Part shown: piece after piece, positions 23,901 through 34,916 of the stretch | Layout of the letters: every line of letters starts with the position of its first letter | Numbering within the stretch: position 1 is the stretch's first letter | DNA from: Vitrella brassicaformis | Taxonomy: Eukaryota; Sar; Vitrellaceae | Direction: 5' to 3' | Length of the DNA stretch: 64,000 bases | Assembly: GCA_001179505.1 (NCBI GenBank) | Contig: CDMY01000264.1 | Location: 2,839 to 66,838 of the forward strand | Notes under the pieces: generated by a model | What the model saw: the letters and a program-made list of their open reading frames with translations, nothing else | Told to the model about the DNA's origin: nothing | The model's database searches: none | Program-made: the position numbers and the translations under genes

Positions 23901-26900
23901 GAACGAGGGCGACAGGGACACTCCACAGCAAACACACGTATGGAGACCCACACAGCGAGTCAAGTGGATATCTGATGGCTGCTTGTGTATCGTATGTTGC
24001 CTGCAGGTGATTGCCGACAGCAGTCTGAGTGCGGATGAGTGGATTTCGCTGCGCAATTGTCTCATACAGTATCTTGAGCGAGCAGGGCCGACACAACAAG
24101 ACAGCCCGACTCGCCTGAGGGAGCTGAGGTGTCAACTGCCTGCCCTCCGGGCCCTGCTCCTCTATGCACTGACATCGCTATACGAAGACCAGGTGAGACA
24201 GACGCTCAGGCAGACAAACAGGGAGGTTGAAGGCAGGTCGGATCAGGCAGTGATCACACAGACAGGAAGACGGGGAGACAGATGGAGGGAGGGAGGGAGG
24301 GAGGGAGAGAGAGAGGGAGGGACACGCAGACAAGCAGGCGGATAGACAGATCGACCAACGATGAAGCTTTCGGATTGGAGTCTCATGTTTGGCGCTGTCT
24401 CTGTGTGTGACGTGCTTGCCCACCCGCCCATCGATCAGATCCATCCCTTCTTCTGTGACATCGAGCGGCGTCTGCAGGAGCTGCAGGCGCCGCCAGTGGT
24501 GGAGAAGCACTTCCTCGCCCTCTACTCACTCATGCCTGCCGTCTACGAAGTCACACCCGCACCACACGACAACACCGCCACCACACGCGACAGCCCTTTC
24601 GTGCGGCCCTTTCCCTTCCCGTCGCCGTCCACGCGTGTGTATTTGCGGAGCGAGCACATTCCGTGTGGGTTCAGGGGCTGGGTGGACCAGAAATCGAGTG
24701 TCAACCCGTACCCCGAGCGTGTGTGGCGGCAGCTGTCAGACTACCTGTGTGCGCTCTTGCGGGACGGGGGCTGCGGCAGGGGCGAGGCCACGGGCGAGCT
24801 CGCCTACCAGTTCAAAGGCGGCAGATACGGAATGGCCATGGAACTCAAAAAGAGGTCACTCCACTGGACCAAGTAAGCACCAAACAAAGGCAGGAGGAAG
24901 ACACATGGGCCCAGCAACACACCTGTGTCTGTTCTGGTGTGTGTGTGTTGTCACGGCTGTTCAGTGAGTGGACGTTGGGTGAGATGTGCCACATAGTGCA
25001 GCTGGCCATCACCAAAGGCCTCCTGGCCTACGAGAACAACATCCTCCAGCCGGTCGCCGTGTGCAAGGGCATCGCGTCCGCCGTCCTCGAGGTCACTCCA
25101 CGCACACAGGCCCAGCCCACCTCGCCCACCACACCCACCTCGCCCGGGTTCCCATCCACCACCATCACCACCAGCGATTGCCTGGCGGACGAGTGCGATG
25201 GCCGCGGTGGCAGGGGCGGCGGGGCGGCGTGCCTGAAGGATGTCGAGTTGGCCAAGGAGTGCATCAGCATCTCGCAGGGCATACTACGCAGGCAATTCAA
25301 ACGACGAGTCAAAGTGGACGAGGTGTGTCGCGTGTACAAGAACAGGGACAACAGAGTCACCATCCACGCCACTAACTACATTCCCGAACCGGGAATGGAA
25401 CCACTCACACCACTCACAGCACGGGTACGTCACATCAATGACGGGTCTTGCGCTCTCGTGTCTGAGTGCATGTTTATGGTGTATGCAGGGGTGTGGTCCA
25501 TGTCCTTCATCTGTGGCCCCCTTCCCAGCGTGCGGTTCCACACCGCTCGTGGCTGGCTCGGCGGCGCCGGCAACGGAGCAGCCGATTTATCCGCCCCACC
25601 GCCGTCTCTCAGCGGACCCGCACTCAACGCTGCTCACCCCGTCGCTCGGCTCACAACAATCAGATCCGCTGGAAGGGGCAGGCATGCAGCAGCCACCAGG
25701 GGCAGGAGTGCTGTTTACTGCTCAGGTACATAGCACCGCCAGCAACAGCGACAGTCTCAAGGAAACAGAGATATGTCTTGCCTGTCCTGCAGGAGCAAAT
25801 GCATGACGAAGACGCTGCGGATATGGTAGATGGATCTTTCGTCAGCCGACAGGTAGAGGCCAGGACTGTTCTATCCCAGCAAACACATAGGGACGAAGCA
25901 TCGTCATGACATCTGCTTCTCCTTGCCTGAGCAGGATCGTCCTGCCCTTTGTGGACATAGCAGCGGGGGACAGGTACAGGCATCTTGATCAATGTGACGT
26001 TCGTGCACTTCCTTGCTCTATGTCTCTGTAGGTTTGCCCCGTATCATCTGAGCAAATGGTAGGAGGGATGCTCTGTCACGTTGAGAGCGCGCATGTGATG
26101 CTTTCTCAGTCCATGGCGGCGAGCACGGCATGGTCTTGGCGGCCACCAGACCCACCCTTCTGCTTCCTGGACCATCCACCACTAGCACTGGTTCGACACC
26201 ATGAGTCCTCTCAGATCCCCATGCCTTTGTGGACATTCATGCTGTCTTGCAGGAACCGAGGTGTGGGGATCCTCCATCTCCGATGTGTGGGGATCCTCCA
26301 TCTCCATCCGCATACCGGACACGCTCGTTGACATCAGGTGAATGAAGGAGCAAAGCACACGGACAGATCCAAACGGGTGCACTGTGCATGAAATGGCTCG
26401 TCCTGCGTGTGTTCCTACAGGTGCTTGGCCCATTTTCACAAGGTTGTCAGTTCTGTTTGCTCTTCGCCACCATTGGAACACGATCGAGCTCGACCGCATC
26501 CGCTGTCCTTCACTGGCCGACCCAAGGGACACGTCCGCCCCGGCAGAGGACCGGCACGTATGGCTGACCGCGGCCAGTGCCGAGAGCATCATGGGTGCGG
26601 AAGGCTGGGACATCAGCCTGCTGCCGGCTGCCATCGACGCGGACGCCCGCAGGCTGCCGTTGCGCCACCTCTACCGCCTTCAAGTGTTCCGCAAGCCGGC
26701 CAAGTACCTGTACGAGAGAGCGACTAAGTACGACGACCAGTGCTCCGTCCGTGTGTATCGGGGAGGGCAGCTGGTCGAGGCGATACGCTATGTCCCGGTT
26801 GGGAAGGGTGACGACGACAAGCGGTGCGCCACATGTGTGATGCCGCGTGATGGTGGGGGCGTATGCGGCAGGCATACCCTCCCCCAGAACATGGTCATTG

Positions 26901-27534
26901 TTCACCTGCAAAGGACACACGGACGGAAACTCCTGACTGAGGCACAGGTGAGCAGCAGAGCGACACCTTCACGGTTTTCACTCACGTCTGTATTGGTGTA
27001 TGCAGGGTCTTCATGCGCCTTCTGGGCCATGCGTGGATGATGGTCGCCCTAACGATTGTGCATCCATCGGCAGCAGTCCCGAGCCGGTAAGTGGACGGCC
27101 CACACGGTCGCATCCCACCACGCGGTGCATGTCCTTGTGCTCAGGCCGTGACAAACAATCAGCAGCCACGAAGAGACGGGGAAGAATCCACTTCATCGCC
27201 TTATGTGGATGCCACCGGCATCCCCACACCATTCGACCGGCCCCTGGCAGTGTCCACGCTTATTGCCGGAGGCGAACCACCGGCAGAACAGTCAGTGGCT
27301 GCCGGTGGCCCAGTGACACATGATGGACCGTTTTGCCCGGTGAGAAAGCTGACACCTGCACCAACTCATGTACCTATGGTCATCTACGCCTGAGTTTGCC
27401 AGATGCAGGAAGTCGTCCCGTGGCCACCGTCCCTTCCCTCTTCTCAGCGGCCAGACGAGGTCCCGTGGGCGGACGAGACCTTGGTGGACTCGTTCTTTCT
27501 CCCCAAGCAGAATGAAGAGCGATTCGACGCACAG
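20919..27534 (+). CDS. Large multi-exon protein with CENP-B/Tc5-type DNA-binding domain
   Basis: More than 20 exons chain on the plus strand. From 22040 nearly all joins are phase 0 (exons end CAG|GT and start on a codon). Exon 22040-22450 encodes a two-part helix-turn-helix: LGERLLLVDEFKQ...GVRSFERW, then SPKAVRAKAMEIAGRLG...ASNSWMAGFKKRY, as in CENP-B and Tc5/pogo transposases. No DDE catalytic domain follows, so I infer a domesticated DNA-binding protein. Ala/Pro/Gln-rich exons come next (22500-23450), then VDDRLSAVQE/VDDHLSSLLQ-type helices and a folded region 24000-25430 with IHPFFCDIERRLQEL, VWRQLSDYLCALL, and EWTLGEMCHIVQLAITKGLL; the last resembles a WTLGxxCxIVQLAI motif I recall from alveolate proteins. 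A second duplicated Ala-rich exon and a 26410-26948 domain (MVIVHLQRTHGRKLL) follow. Start and end are not settled; the last phase-0 exon ends FDAQ at 27534 and might continue into the next gene. Confidence 0.52.
22767..22895 (+). repeat. Exon-plus-acceptor duplication, copy 1
   Basis: This 129-base block includes the 3' end of an intron (TTTATGGTGTATGCAG) and the first part of an exon (GCGPCPSSVAPFPACGSTPL). It recurs at 25458-25586 with no gaps and, by eye, two base differences. Confidence 0.9.
23355..23400 (+). repeat. Inverted repeat within a 70-nt intron
   Basis: GCACTAAACGTGAAC (23355-23369) is matched by GTTCACGTTTTAGTGC (23385-23400), a stem of 15 pairs with one bulged base and a 15-base loop. 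It starts four bases after the donor GT, so the intron can fold and bring its ends together. A shorter copy of GTTCACG follows at 23403. Confidence 0.85.
25458..25586 (+). repeat. Exon-plus-acceptor duplication, copy 2
   Basis: Second copy of the block at 22767-22895, used in the same frame and phase. Similarity fades but continues downstream (GSQQSD[SP]LEGA in both). Near identity at the DNA level suggests a recent copy or gene conversion within the gene. Confidence 0.9.
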
Positions 27535-27622
27535 GTAGGTGGGGAGCTGTGGCCATCGACGCCCAAACCACTCACACGTCGTGGTGCCTGTTGCGGGACA
27601 GATCTGTCGCTCGATTGGCGCC

Positions 27623-30359
27623 ATGGCGGCTGTCGCTTCGTCATCCTCCGCCGCTGGGTCTCGGCCGCAGACGCCGGTCAGTCAAGACAGCACACGTATA
27701 TCATTGCGTATTGCGCATTCGTTTCAGCAGCTTTTGTCCCGCCGTGGCCCTCAGTGTTACGAGGAGGGCACTCGTGTGTGGATGGTGTCGACTGTCGCGA
27801 AGAGGGGCATGGCGCTGGCCGAGGTGTATCGCGTGCAGCCGACCGAGGGAGGGACGGTGGTCTACATGAGGGAGGTCGGCGGCACGGAGCTGTTCCAGAA
27901 GGTCGTGCCGCACAATCAGACCCAGACACCACCGTATCAGCAACTGGTACCCACACCCAGCAGACACGCACTTTACAGCAGTCAGGCGCAGAGAGGAGAG
28001 CTTGGGGTGTGTGGTCAGGGGCCTGATGGCGACGGCAAGTTGTTTCGGTGCACTCATCGAGAGGGCGTTGTGAATTCGGGCGAGACCAACGCCGGAGCGC
28101 AGCCCTCCAAGAGCGTAAGCACACACGCACACACACACACACACACATGGACCAGCCCATGTCTGCGTCTGTCTGTCCAGGTGTGTGTTGGTGACGGCAA
28201 CAAGCGAGCACGTGTGGCTGCCAACCCGGCTGCTGCTGCTGGGGGTGCTGTGGAGGACGGCGATGCAGAGCAGCAACAGCGCATAGAAACGGTGAGACCA
28301 GCCAGAGGGATCTGCGGTGAATGGCTGACAGACACACTCATTCCTCCCTCTGTCTGTGTGTGTGTTCTGCAGATTTGTTCGTTGGTGATGGAGTTCCTTC
28401 CCCTTCATGTGCTCATCCCCCTCTCCCTGTGGCTGGCCAAGAGCACCAAGCAGATGTGGGAACAAGTGGGCCCAGCCACACACGGCTCTTCATCGACTGC
28501 GCCACCAAGGACGACGAGCACTGCTGGCGATCGCCGACCGAGGGCCGCACCTTTTGGCAGCGGATCCCTCTCGATTACATCAAGCGGATAGCGGCACGGC
28601 TCACCGGCCTCACTCACATCGCCCTCTGCCACCCTGGGCGCCACCCCATGTGGTGCCTTGACGTGTTGGTGACCATCATCGAGGCCACAGCCGCCCCGCC
28701 CGCCCCCACTCAGCCTCCCCCCAACACCGACCAGCCCGACAGACAGGGAGACGCTGCCGCCACCCAGAGGCCCTCTGAGATGCGACAGTCGGCCAGCCGG
28801 CTGGAGACCTTCGCATTCGAAGAGGTGCAGCTGAGTGCAACGGAGGAACAGCAGCTGGAGCGAAAGCGTCACCCTCTCCCTCCTCGACCTACCGAGCCCC
28901 TCACCCTCCCCTCACTCAAGGCCGTCACCGGAGCCGTCCGAGAGCATCCTGTGCTGGCCGACAGGGGGTGGCGGATGTCATCACTCGAGACAGTGGATCA
29001 GGAGGGGTGGGATGCCTACTCGCTGGGCCGGTTCATCAGGTCGTCACGGTGTCTGCGGCGCGTGGGCGGCCATCTGCCGGGTGAGCAGTGGGCCACGGTG
29101 TTGGATCACATCCCGATGGCAGACGAGAAGCAGCAGGAGCCGCTCCGGCAGCTGCAGAGCGTCGGCACCATCGAGCTGGGCGGCAATCCTCATGAGGCCC
29201 GTGCAGCGGTGGACAGACTGCAGGTACGCAGCCAGTACGAGATGCACGTGCCAGACGGGTCTTGACGGTGATCTCACCATATGTGTGTGCTGTTGCTGTG
29301 TATAGGCTGCACTCACGTCACGTGGGTGCCGCTGCTCGCTTTCTGAGCTGGTTGTGGCGCTGGACTTTAACGATATCGACAGCAGCGTCCTTCCCCTGTT
29401 GCAGTCCCTCGCCTCTCTGCACAGCTCGTGCTGCCGACCCGATGCCGAAATCGTCTTCGAGGCGACAAGCATCAGAAGTCTGGACCTGTCGCTGTTCTAT
29501 AGCGAGGATTTTCCCATCAACCCCTCCCGCCTCTTCAAGATGGCCATCCAGACGGCCGCACGGAAGGCAGACGGGGTGAGATATGCCATCAGCCAGCATG
29601 ACCTCACCCACCCCGTCGACAACCCCATAGAGACGGCCATCGAGATCGCCAAGACGCTCTCATTTGACAACGTCACGGCCGTGCGGGTCTGCAATGCCTT
29701 CAGCTCTGTCCCCCCTCCAGGCACCCCCTCTCCCCGCCCCGCCATCATCAACCACCTGCAGCCCTTCCCAGGGGCCCGATCACTCGATATTGTCAGCGCT
29801 GTGGGCGGTGCTGCAGGTCGGCTGTTGGCCCAGAAGATGCCCAGGGGTGTGGGGGTGGTGTGGTTCGAGCCACCTGTGAGTGGAGAGGACAGACGGGGCG
29901 TGTTGGAAGGGCTGGGGGAAGAGAGAGAGGTGGGCAGAGTTTCTGTGAGCCCATTTAATGCGGTGAGCCTCACTGAGGATCCATTCGACGGCTGGCGATC
30001 GGACAGCTTCCCATCGATTGGCGACATAAGCATGGTGTTGTCAGGTATGCAATGCATTGCAGGAGACTGCTGGATGGCTGAGCGCATGTGTGTGTGTGTG
30101 TGTGTGTTGTCACTCAGTGCCCGACGATCTGGAGCCCTCTTCTGCTGCCGAGCGTATCCGCGATGGCATGTCATCCATCGTGGGCGGCGGCGTGCGGGGC
30201 CTGCGGAGTTTGACGGTGCACGTTCGTGGTAACGGGGCCGTTCGCTCTGCCATTGAGCAGCTGCTCTGCACACACACGTGCACAGAGGTCGGCAGCAACT
30301 TCATCACCACACGCCACAGAGGATCGACAATTGAGGTGACTGCAAGGCGCCGCTCTTAA
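27623..30359 (+). CDS. Hypothetical protein with F-box-like helix, one apparent frameshift
   Basis: The ATG at 27623 opens MAAVASSSSAAGSRPQTP; the exon could instead be internal to the preceding gene, because the acceptor GGGACAG lies 24 bases upstream in frame. Next exons encode QLLSRRGPQCYEEGTRVWMV...EVGGTELFQKVV (27729-27944), then polar segments, then ICSLVMEFLPLHVLIPLSLW (from 28373), which resembles an F-box helix. Between KQMWEQ and HTRLFIDCATKDDEHCW (about 28465-28490) the frame moves by one base with no usable intron. A long acidic-to-basic region follows, then AALTSRGCRCSLSELVVALD (29306) and RGLRSLTVHVRGNGAVRSAI up to TAA 30357-30359. The second half has leucine-spaced 'SLDLSLF', 'RSLDIVSAV', 'RSLTVHV' segments that may be irregular leucine-rich repeats, as in F-box/LRR proteins. 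Function inferred only weakly. Confidence 0.55.
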
Positions 30360-31498
30360 GGAGGTGAGTGGAAGGAGACGGAGCAATGCAGCCATTGCGC
30401 CTGTGCTGTGTGTGTCTTCCAGGCTGTCTGTCGAGTGCACACAAGAAGACAAAACCGTACGCAGCGTTGCTGCCAACGCTGGTTTGACGCCTGGATGGAT
30501 GGATGGTTTGCCGCATCTGCTGTGCGTGTCGCCTGATGCGGTCCGTCCCCCACACACCCTCGCGTTATGGGCTAAGCGTGCGTGTGTGGGGTCTTGACTG
30601 GGGTCCCTTGACAGAGACAGCTATTGGGAGAGAGAGGCAGGCATGCAGGCAGGTGTGTGTGCATGGGAGAAGTGCTTGGGAGTTCCCAACATGCAGCGAA
30701 AACTGAATCCTGCCATCTCGTGTGTGTGTGTGTGTGTGTTTGTGTGTGTGTCTACACGTAGCTGGTGACTGGATTGATGGACAGATAAATGAATGGACGC
30801 CTTTTGTCGATTAATCGATGCGCACTGCACTGCAGCACATGTGCGTCTATCGATGCGTGACACTTATGTGGGTTGCGTCGCAAGTTGGAGCAGCGCGCGG
30901 CCAAGCTCAGAGCACTCCCTGTTCTTGCCGACCAATGCTCCCTGCATGTTGGTCGGTGTTGTTTGTCAGCATCGCGTGATAGCGGCAGTTATGAATGGGC
31001 GGGTGAGCGAGATGTCACCAAGGCCGGCTGTGGCAGAGGGCATTGGGATGAGCTGCAGGGCATTGTGGATGCTGCACATGCATGTGATCAGTGCTAAATG
31101 CGATCCAGATCCTTTCAAATGATTGGCAACATCACACAAGCGTCCCTCGTCCTGTGACATGCTGTGTGTGCCTTTCCGTTTCCTTGTTCGCTCACGTGTA
31201 TGCAATGCACTTATACGTACGTACGTACAGCATGTATGTATAAATGTTACATGCATGCAAACAGTCAGCAATCGGGAGAGCAAACTTATCCCCATCTGCC
31301 GATACCCACCTATCCATCTTATCCGTCCATAAGGAGCTGAATGCGATGTCCACACTGCACAACACACACACACACACACACACACACATGAACATGCACG
31401 TGCTCACTAAAGGAAGCAATGACAGCTCCAGCACCGGATGCAGGCGCTTTCCATCCATATCAACACCATGCAGGCAGCACATTTGTCTCATTCAGACG
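30360..31498. other. Intergenic, no gene seen
   Basis: 1.1 kb between convergent genes. It contains (TG)n near 30720-30750, a GTAC tandem (ACGTACGTACGTAC) near 31214-31228 and (CA)n near 31361-31388. A piece reading GSYEWAGERDVTKAGCGRGH near 30981-31040 is open but isolated. Confidence 0.45.
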
Positions 31499-31750
31499 TC
31501 AATCGTCTTCCAGTGCCTGCATAGCCTCATCAGGCACCAGGCCACTAAGATCCACCCCATCCAGCGGCCCTCGTCGATGTGCCAGGGCAGAGACGGTCGT
31601 GTTGCACATGACGCACGAGCTGGGGCAGGCGTCCATCAGCCTCGTGCAGTCCGCCACTCCTTCGGGCAACGGCCGGTGCCACAACTCCGCCAGCGTCGCC
31701 AGCCTTCGGACATACACACGCACACACATAGACAAATGGACTACACACCA

Positions 31751-31784
<34 letters not shown>

Positions 31785-32324
31785 GAGCAGACCTGATGGC
31801 GCAGTCGTGTTTCTTCGTTTTCGCTGCCCAGATGAGCAGTTTACAGTTCTTGCCATGTGCCTTCACCTCCGGCGAGTCCTGGCAGGGGTGAATGGCGGGG
31901 TCGTGGAACTTTCCTGAGGGACACGTGTCGGGCGACGTGGCTGCAGGCAGGAAGGCAACACGCACAGACGGGCAGACAGGCAGAGAATGTCCACGTGCGT
32001 GTGCCACAATGTGTGTTTGCAGAGAGGCGGCTCACAGCAGGCCTTGTCCTCCGGGCAGCCGTGGCTCTTGCACTGTGCGTCACACACGTCGTCTGCTTGG
32101 TATGTACTCGGGCACCAGGCGGACTCGCACACGGCGGCCTCCTGAAGATGACGCGTCACCAAATCGATGCTGCTGCTGCCTCTGCCTGGCCGCCCGCCTG
32201 CACGCCGCACCAACACACAGAAACGGACCTCTGTGGTCATCTCGTCTTTTGGTGTGTTACCTTGCGATAGTGTCGCCACGCAGCCCAGGAGCACCCCAAC
32301 GAAAGCTATACGTCCGCACACCAT
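31499..32324 (-). CDS. Secreted Cys-rich protein with ShKT-like tail
   Basis: The ATG at 32322-32324 opens a clear signal peptide (MVCGRIAFVGVLLGCVATLS). The second exon, after an intron read as GAG|GTCCGT...CTTCAG, gives AAVCESAWCPSTYQADDVCD and SHGCPEDKACCEPPLC, a dense cysteine region. The third exon (about 31794-31942) reads CPSGKFHDPAIHPCQDSPEV and NCKLLIWAAKTKKHDCAI. The last exon reads LATLAELWHRPLPEGVADCT, then RLMDACPSSCVMCN, whose DC...C...SCxxC spacing is like an ShKT domain. It ends QALEDD and TGA (31499-31501). The protein is probably extracellular and disulfide-bonded. ShKT domains occur in channel-binding peptides but also in many enzymes and structural proteins, so no activity is claimed. 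Confidence 0.6.
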
Positions 32325-32405
32325 TGCAGAGCGAAATAGAAAGACTTTCTCAACGGCCGCTCTCACCCTGTTGACGTGCGAGCTTCTTAACGTCAGTTTT
32401 TGGCG
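32325..32405. promoter_or_regulatory. 81-bp head-to-head promoter gap
   Basis: Only 81 bases lie between the ATG of the Cys-rich gene (minus) and the ATG of the EF-hand gene (plus). Both 5' leaders and core promoters must fit here or overlap the coding exons. No TATA element is visible. Confidence 0.5.
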
Positions 32406-33720
32406 ATGTCTGAGGCACGTCGCAGCTCGACTGAAGGTCCCTCTCGCTGCGGCAGCGCGGCCCCAAGGCGCTCGTCCGTCTCGCAGGCTGATGGCGGCCG
32501 ACGGGCGTCCCAGGAGTCTCATGGTGGGCTGCAGAGCCCGACGAGCCCCAAGAGCCCGACGAGCCCCAAGAACGAGGCGTTCCAATCGAAGGCTGAAGAG
32601 GCCAAGAAACTGCTGGTGCGGGGCGAGGGGATATGGTGCTCATTCACTCAGGAGTGATGCGTTGTCTGCCTGTCTGTGTGTCTGTCCGTCTGTCTGTCTG
32701 TGTATGTTGGTGCAGCACACACGTCGCGAGCGGAGCTGGCTGCAGACTCATGGGAAGGGCCATGTGTTGGACTTCACTGACCGGGAGATTAAAGAACTCA
32801 AAAAGTTCTTCGACAGCCTGGTCAGTCAGTGAGCGAGTCAGGCAGACAGTCGAGTCGGCCAGTCACTGCAATCAACACGAGCATTCACACACTGTGTGGT
32901 TTGGCTTGGCAGGATGTAGAGAAGAAAGGTAGGTGCATTAACCATCTGAGAAGCAGACACGCTTGTGCTGGTCCATCCATCCGTCCGTCCCTCTCTGTGT
33001 ATGGCTGGCTGCCGGTTGGCTGCAGGCAGCATCGACATGGAGCGGTTCACCGAGTCGCTAATCGCATTGGGTCTCGCTCGGTCCAAGAGCCAGATTGACG
33101 TCATATTCCGAGCAATCGACAAGGGTGGGTCGGCCACACATGCGCACACACCAGGGGGGGGTGAGCTTGTGAGTTGCCTGACCGATGTGTGTGTTGTGGC
33201 TGCGGGGCAGATGGGTCGGGCGAGATTGATTTCGCAGAGTTCCTGAGTCTGGTCAAGGGGGCCCATGACGGCGAGGGGGCCTCTGGCCATGTCTACCAGG
33301 CCTTCCGATGTGAGTCAGCACGTGCCTGCCAACACGGCACATGGGCTCGTGTGTTGGAAGATGTGTGTGTGTGTGTGTGTGTGTTTAGCGATGATGGACG
33401 GCAACTTGGGCGACACGTCTCTGTCATTCCCCCTTGTCATCTCCACCTACAGACGGTGAGCACCACAGCGCACAGCACCATACATTCATCAGTGTGCTGG
33501 CGGTCTGTGCCTGCAGTAAGATGCTGCTGGACGCCATGATGGCATCGGGCGAGCGACAAGAACGCGGCAAACGAGTGCTCAGCGTAAGTGAGGGAAAGAA
33601 AGACAGTTACCATAGACAGCATGGCATGCACCCTATACGTTACGTGAGTGTCTTCCTCCTTTTCATTCCCAGGCGTTCGCCACACATTCGGCAGAGCAGC
33701 TGCACGCCGCACAGCAGTAA
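32406..33720 (+). CDS. EF-hand calcium-binding protein
   Basis: Eight or nine exons: 32406-32614, 32715-32820, 32914-32929, 33027-33124, 33211-33310, about 33388-33458, 33516-33583 and 33673-33720. The N-terminus is Ser/Arg-rich with repeats SPTSPKSPTSPK, probably disordered and phosphorylated. The core reads FTDREIKELKKFFDSLDVEKKG, then SIDMERFTESLIALGLARSK and QIDVIFRAIDKDGSGEIDFA, a calmodulin-like pair in which the second loop (DKDGSGEIDFAE) is canonical and the first (DVEKKGSIDMER) has lost several ligands. The canonical loop is split by an intron. The C-terminus has a basic helix (GERQERGKRVL) and stops AAQQ-TAA. Likely a Ca2+ sensor; partner unknown. One intron is flanked by a 16-nt exon (DVEKKG). 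Confidence 0.8.
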
Positions 33721-34218
33721 GCGCGAGAATGGATTAGTTTAATGACAGACCAACACGCTCCCACGTGCACTCTTGGTTCGTTGTCGGGTGTCTGTCTGTG
33801 TGGCTGCAATAATGCAGTGTGTATCAGGGAGATGGTGGTGTGGAGTCGTTCATCACCGTCGACCCCTCCCCGGCCCCTGCACCCACACACGGACGGCGGG
33901 CACCGCTCACTTCTACCAACAGATAGACACACAGACATGCAGACGGACAGATAGACACTTACTCCGTTTTCGGAGCTGGCTCCTTTGTGTGTGTGAGAGG
34001 AGAGGACGGGAGGCGTGAATGCGATAGATAAGACCGAGAGAGCTGTGTATGTTGTGTGGTGGACTGACATACGTCGGGCAGACATGTCATCGGCAGCTTT
34101 GAAATAATGCACCATGTGTCTATCTAGCACGTCTCGTCCAGCACCCGCAGCTCGGAGACACGTATGCACAAGTCTACAGAGAGAGATTCACTCCACAATG
34201 GAAAGCGACAACAGCCGA
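33721..34218. other. Intergenic, no gene seen
   Basis: About 500 bases between the EF-hand stop and the minus-strand exons that follow. It has a CAGACAGA-type run near 33921-33955. Nothing further is supported. Confidence 0.4.
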
Positions 34219-34860
34219 TCAGTTAGCATTCACTGAGGATAGCACACGCCATGCGAATATAAAATGTACACAGCGATTGAGGGCGCAAGGCCTCCCTCTT
34301 CTCGTGCAGCACTCGGAACTCACAGACACACACATTGATGGAATCGAGTCGACTGCAAAACGCAAAAAGCCAAGGACTGCAGACACGTCAGCAAAAGGAC
34401 ACATTTCACAAAACAAAACACAGGCTTCTATGCACCCTTGGTTGGCCGACTGAATATCGATATATGAATAGAATGGTGTATACCGATTATGGCGCGTCTT
34501 GATGCTGAACAGGCAAACCAGGAATCTGCCCCAGCAGCTGGCGTTCTGGAGGGCGTCGACACCAACGTCACCTGCAGACAGAACGACAAAAACACAACGC
34601 TGGCTTTCATTCATCGGATTGTTGGCCATCTTACGGCGCTCTGGATGGCGCTCCACATAGACTAGCACGGGACCCCCTGGTTGAGCAACGAGCCCACGGA
34701 GGCCAAACGCCAGTGTTGGACTCAGGTCGTCGGCTGTCAGGAGCTGGCTCGAAGATGATCTCCTCGGGGGTGGGAGGAGGCTGCAGATCAGGGAACAACC
34801 CATTGATCTCCTCGTGGTGTGGCAATGTTTCGGCATAGTCAGTGGCCTTTGGTGTGGCAA
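34219..34860 (-). CDS. Hypothetical minus-strand exons, unknown product
   Basis: Coding-like stretches read LTADDLSPTLAFGLRGLVAQ-PGGPVLVYVERHPERR (about 34640-34745) and, after an intron, GDVGVDALQNASCWGRFLVC-LFSIKTRHN (about 34490-34570). The first resembles the 'xTLxxxLxxL..PGGxLxVYxE' stretch found in some small methyltransferases, but the cofactor motifs are not seen. Both ends are unclear. This could be the end of the helicase-like locus upstream or a separate small gene. Confidence 0.3.
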   Translation of the reverse strand: MPHQRPLTMPKHCHTTRRSMGCSLICSLLPPPRRSSSSQLLTADDLSPTLAFGLRGLVAQPGGPVLVYVERHPERRKMANNPMNESQRCVFVVLSAGDVGVDALQNASCWGRFLVCLFSIKTRHNRYTPFYSYIDIQSANQGCIEACVLFCEMCPFADVSAVLGFLRFAVDSIPSMCVSVSSECCTRRGRPCALNRCVHFIFAWRVLSSVNAN

Positions 34861-34916
34861 TGTTATTTTGTCTGAAGACCCAGAAAGAAGACAGCGCATT
34901 ATTTTCTTTCTTTTAC

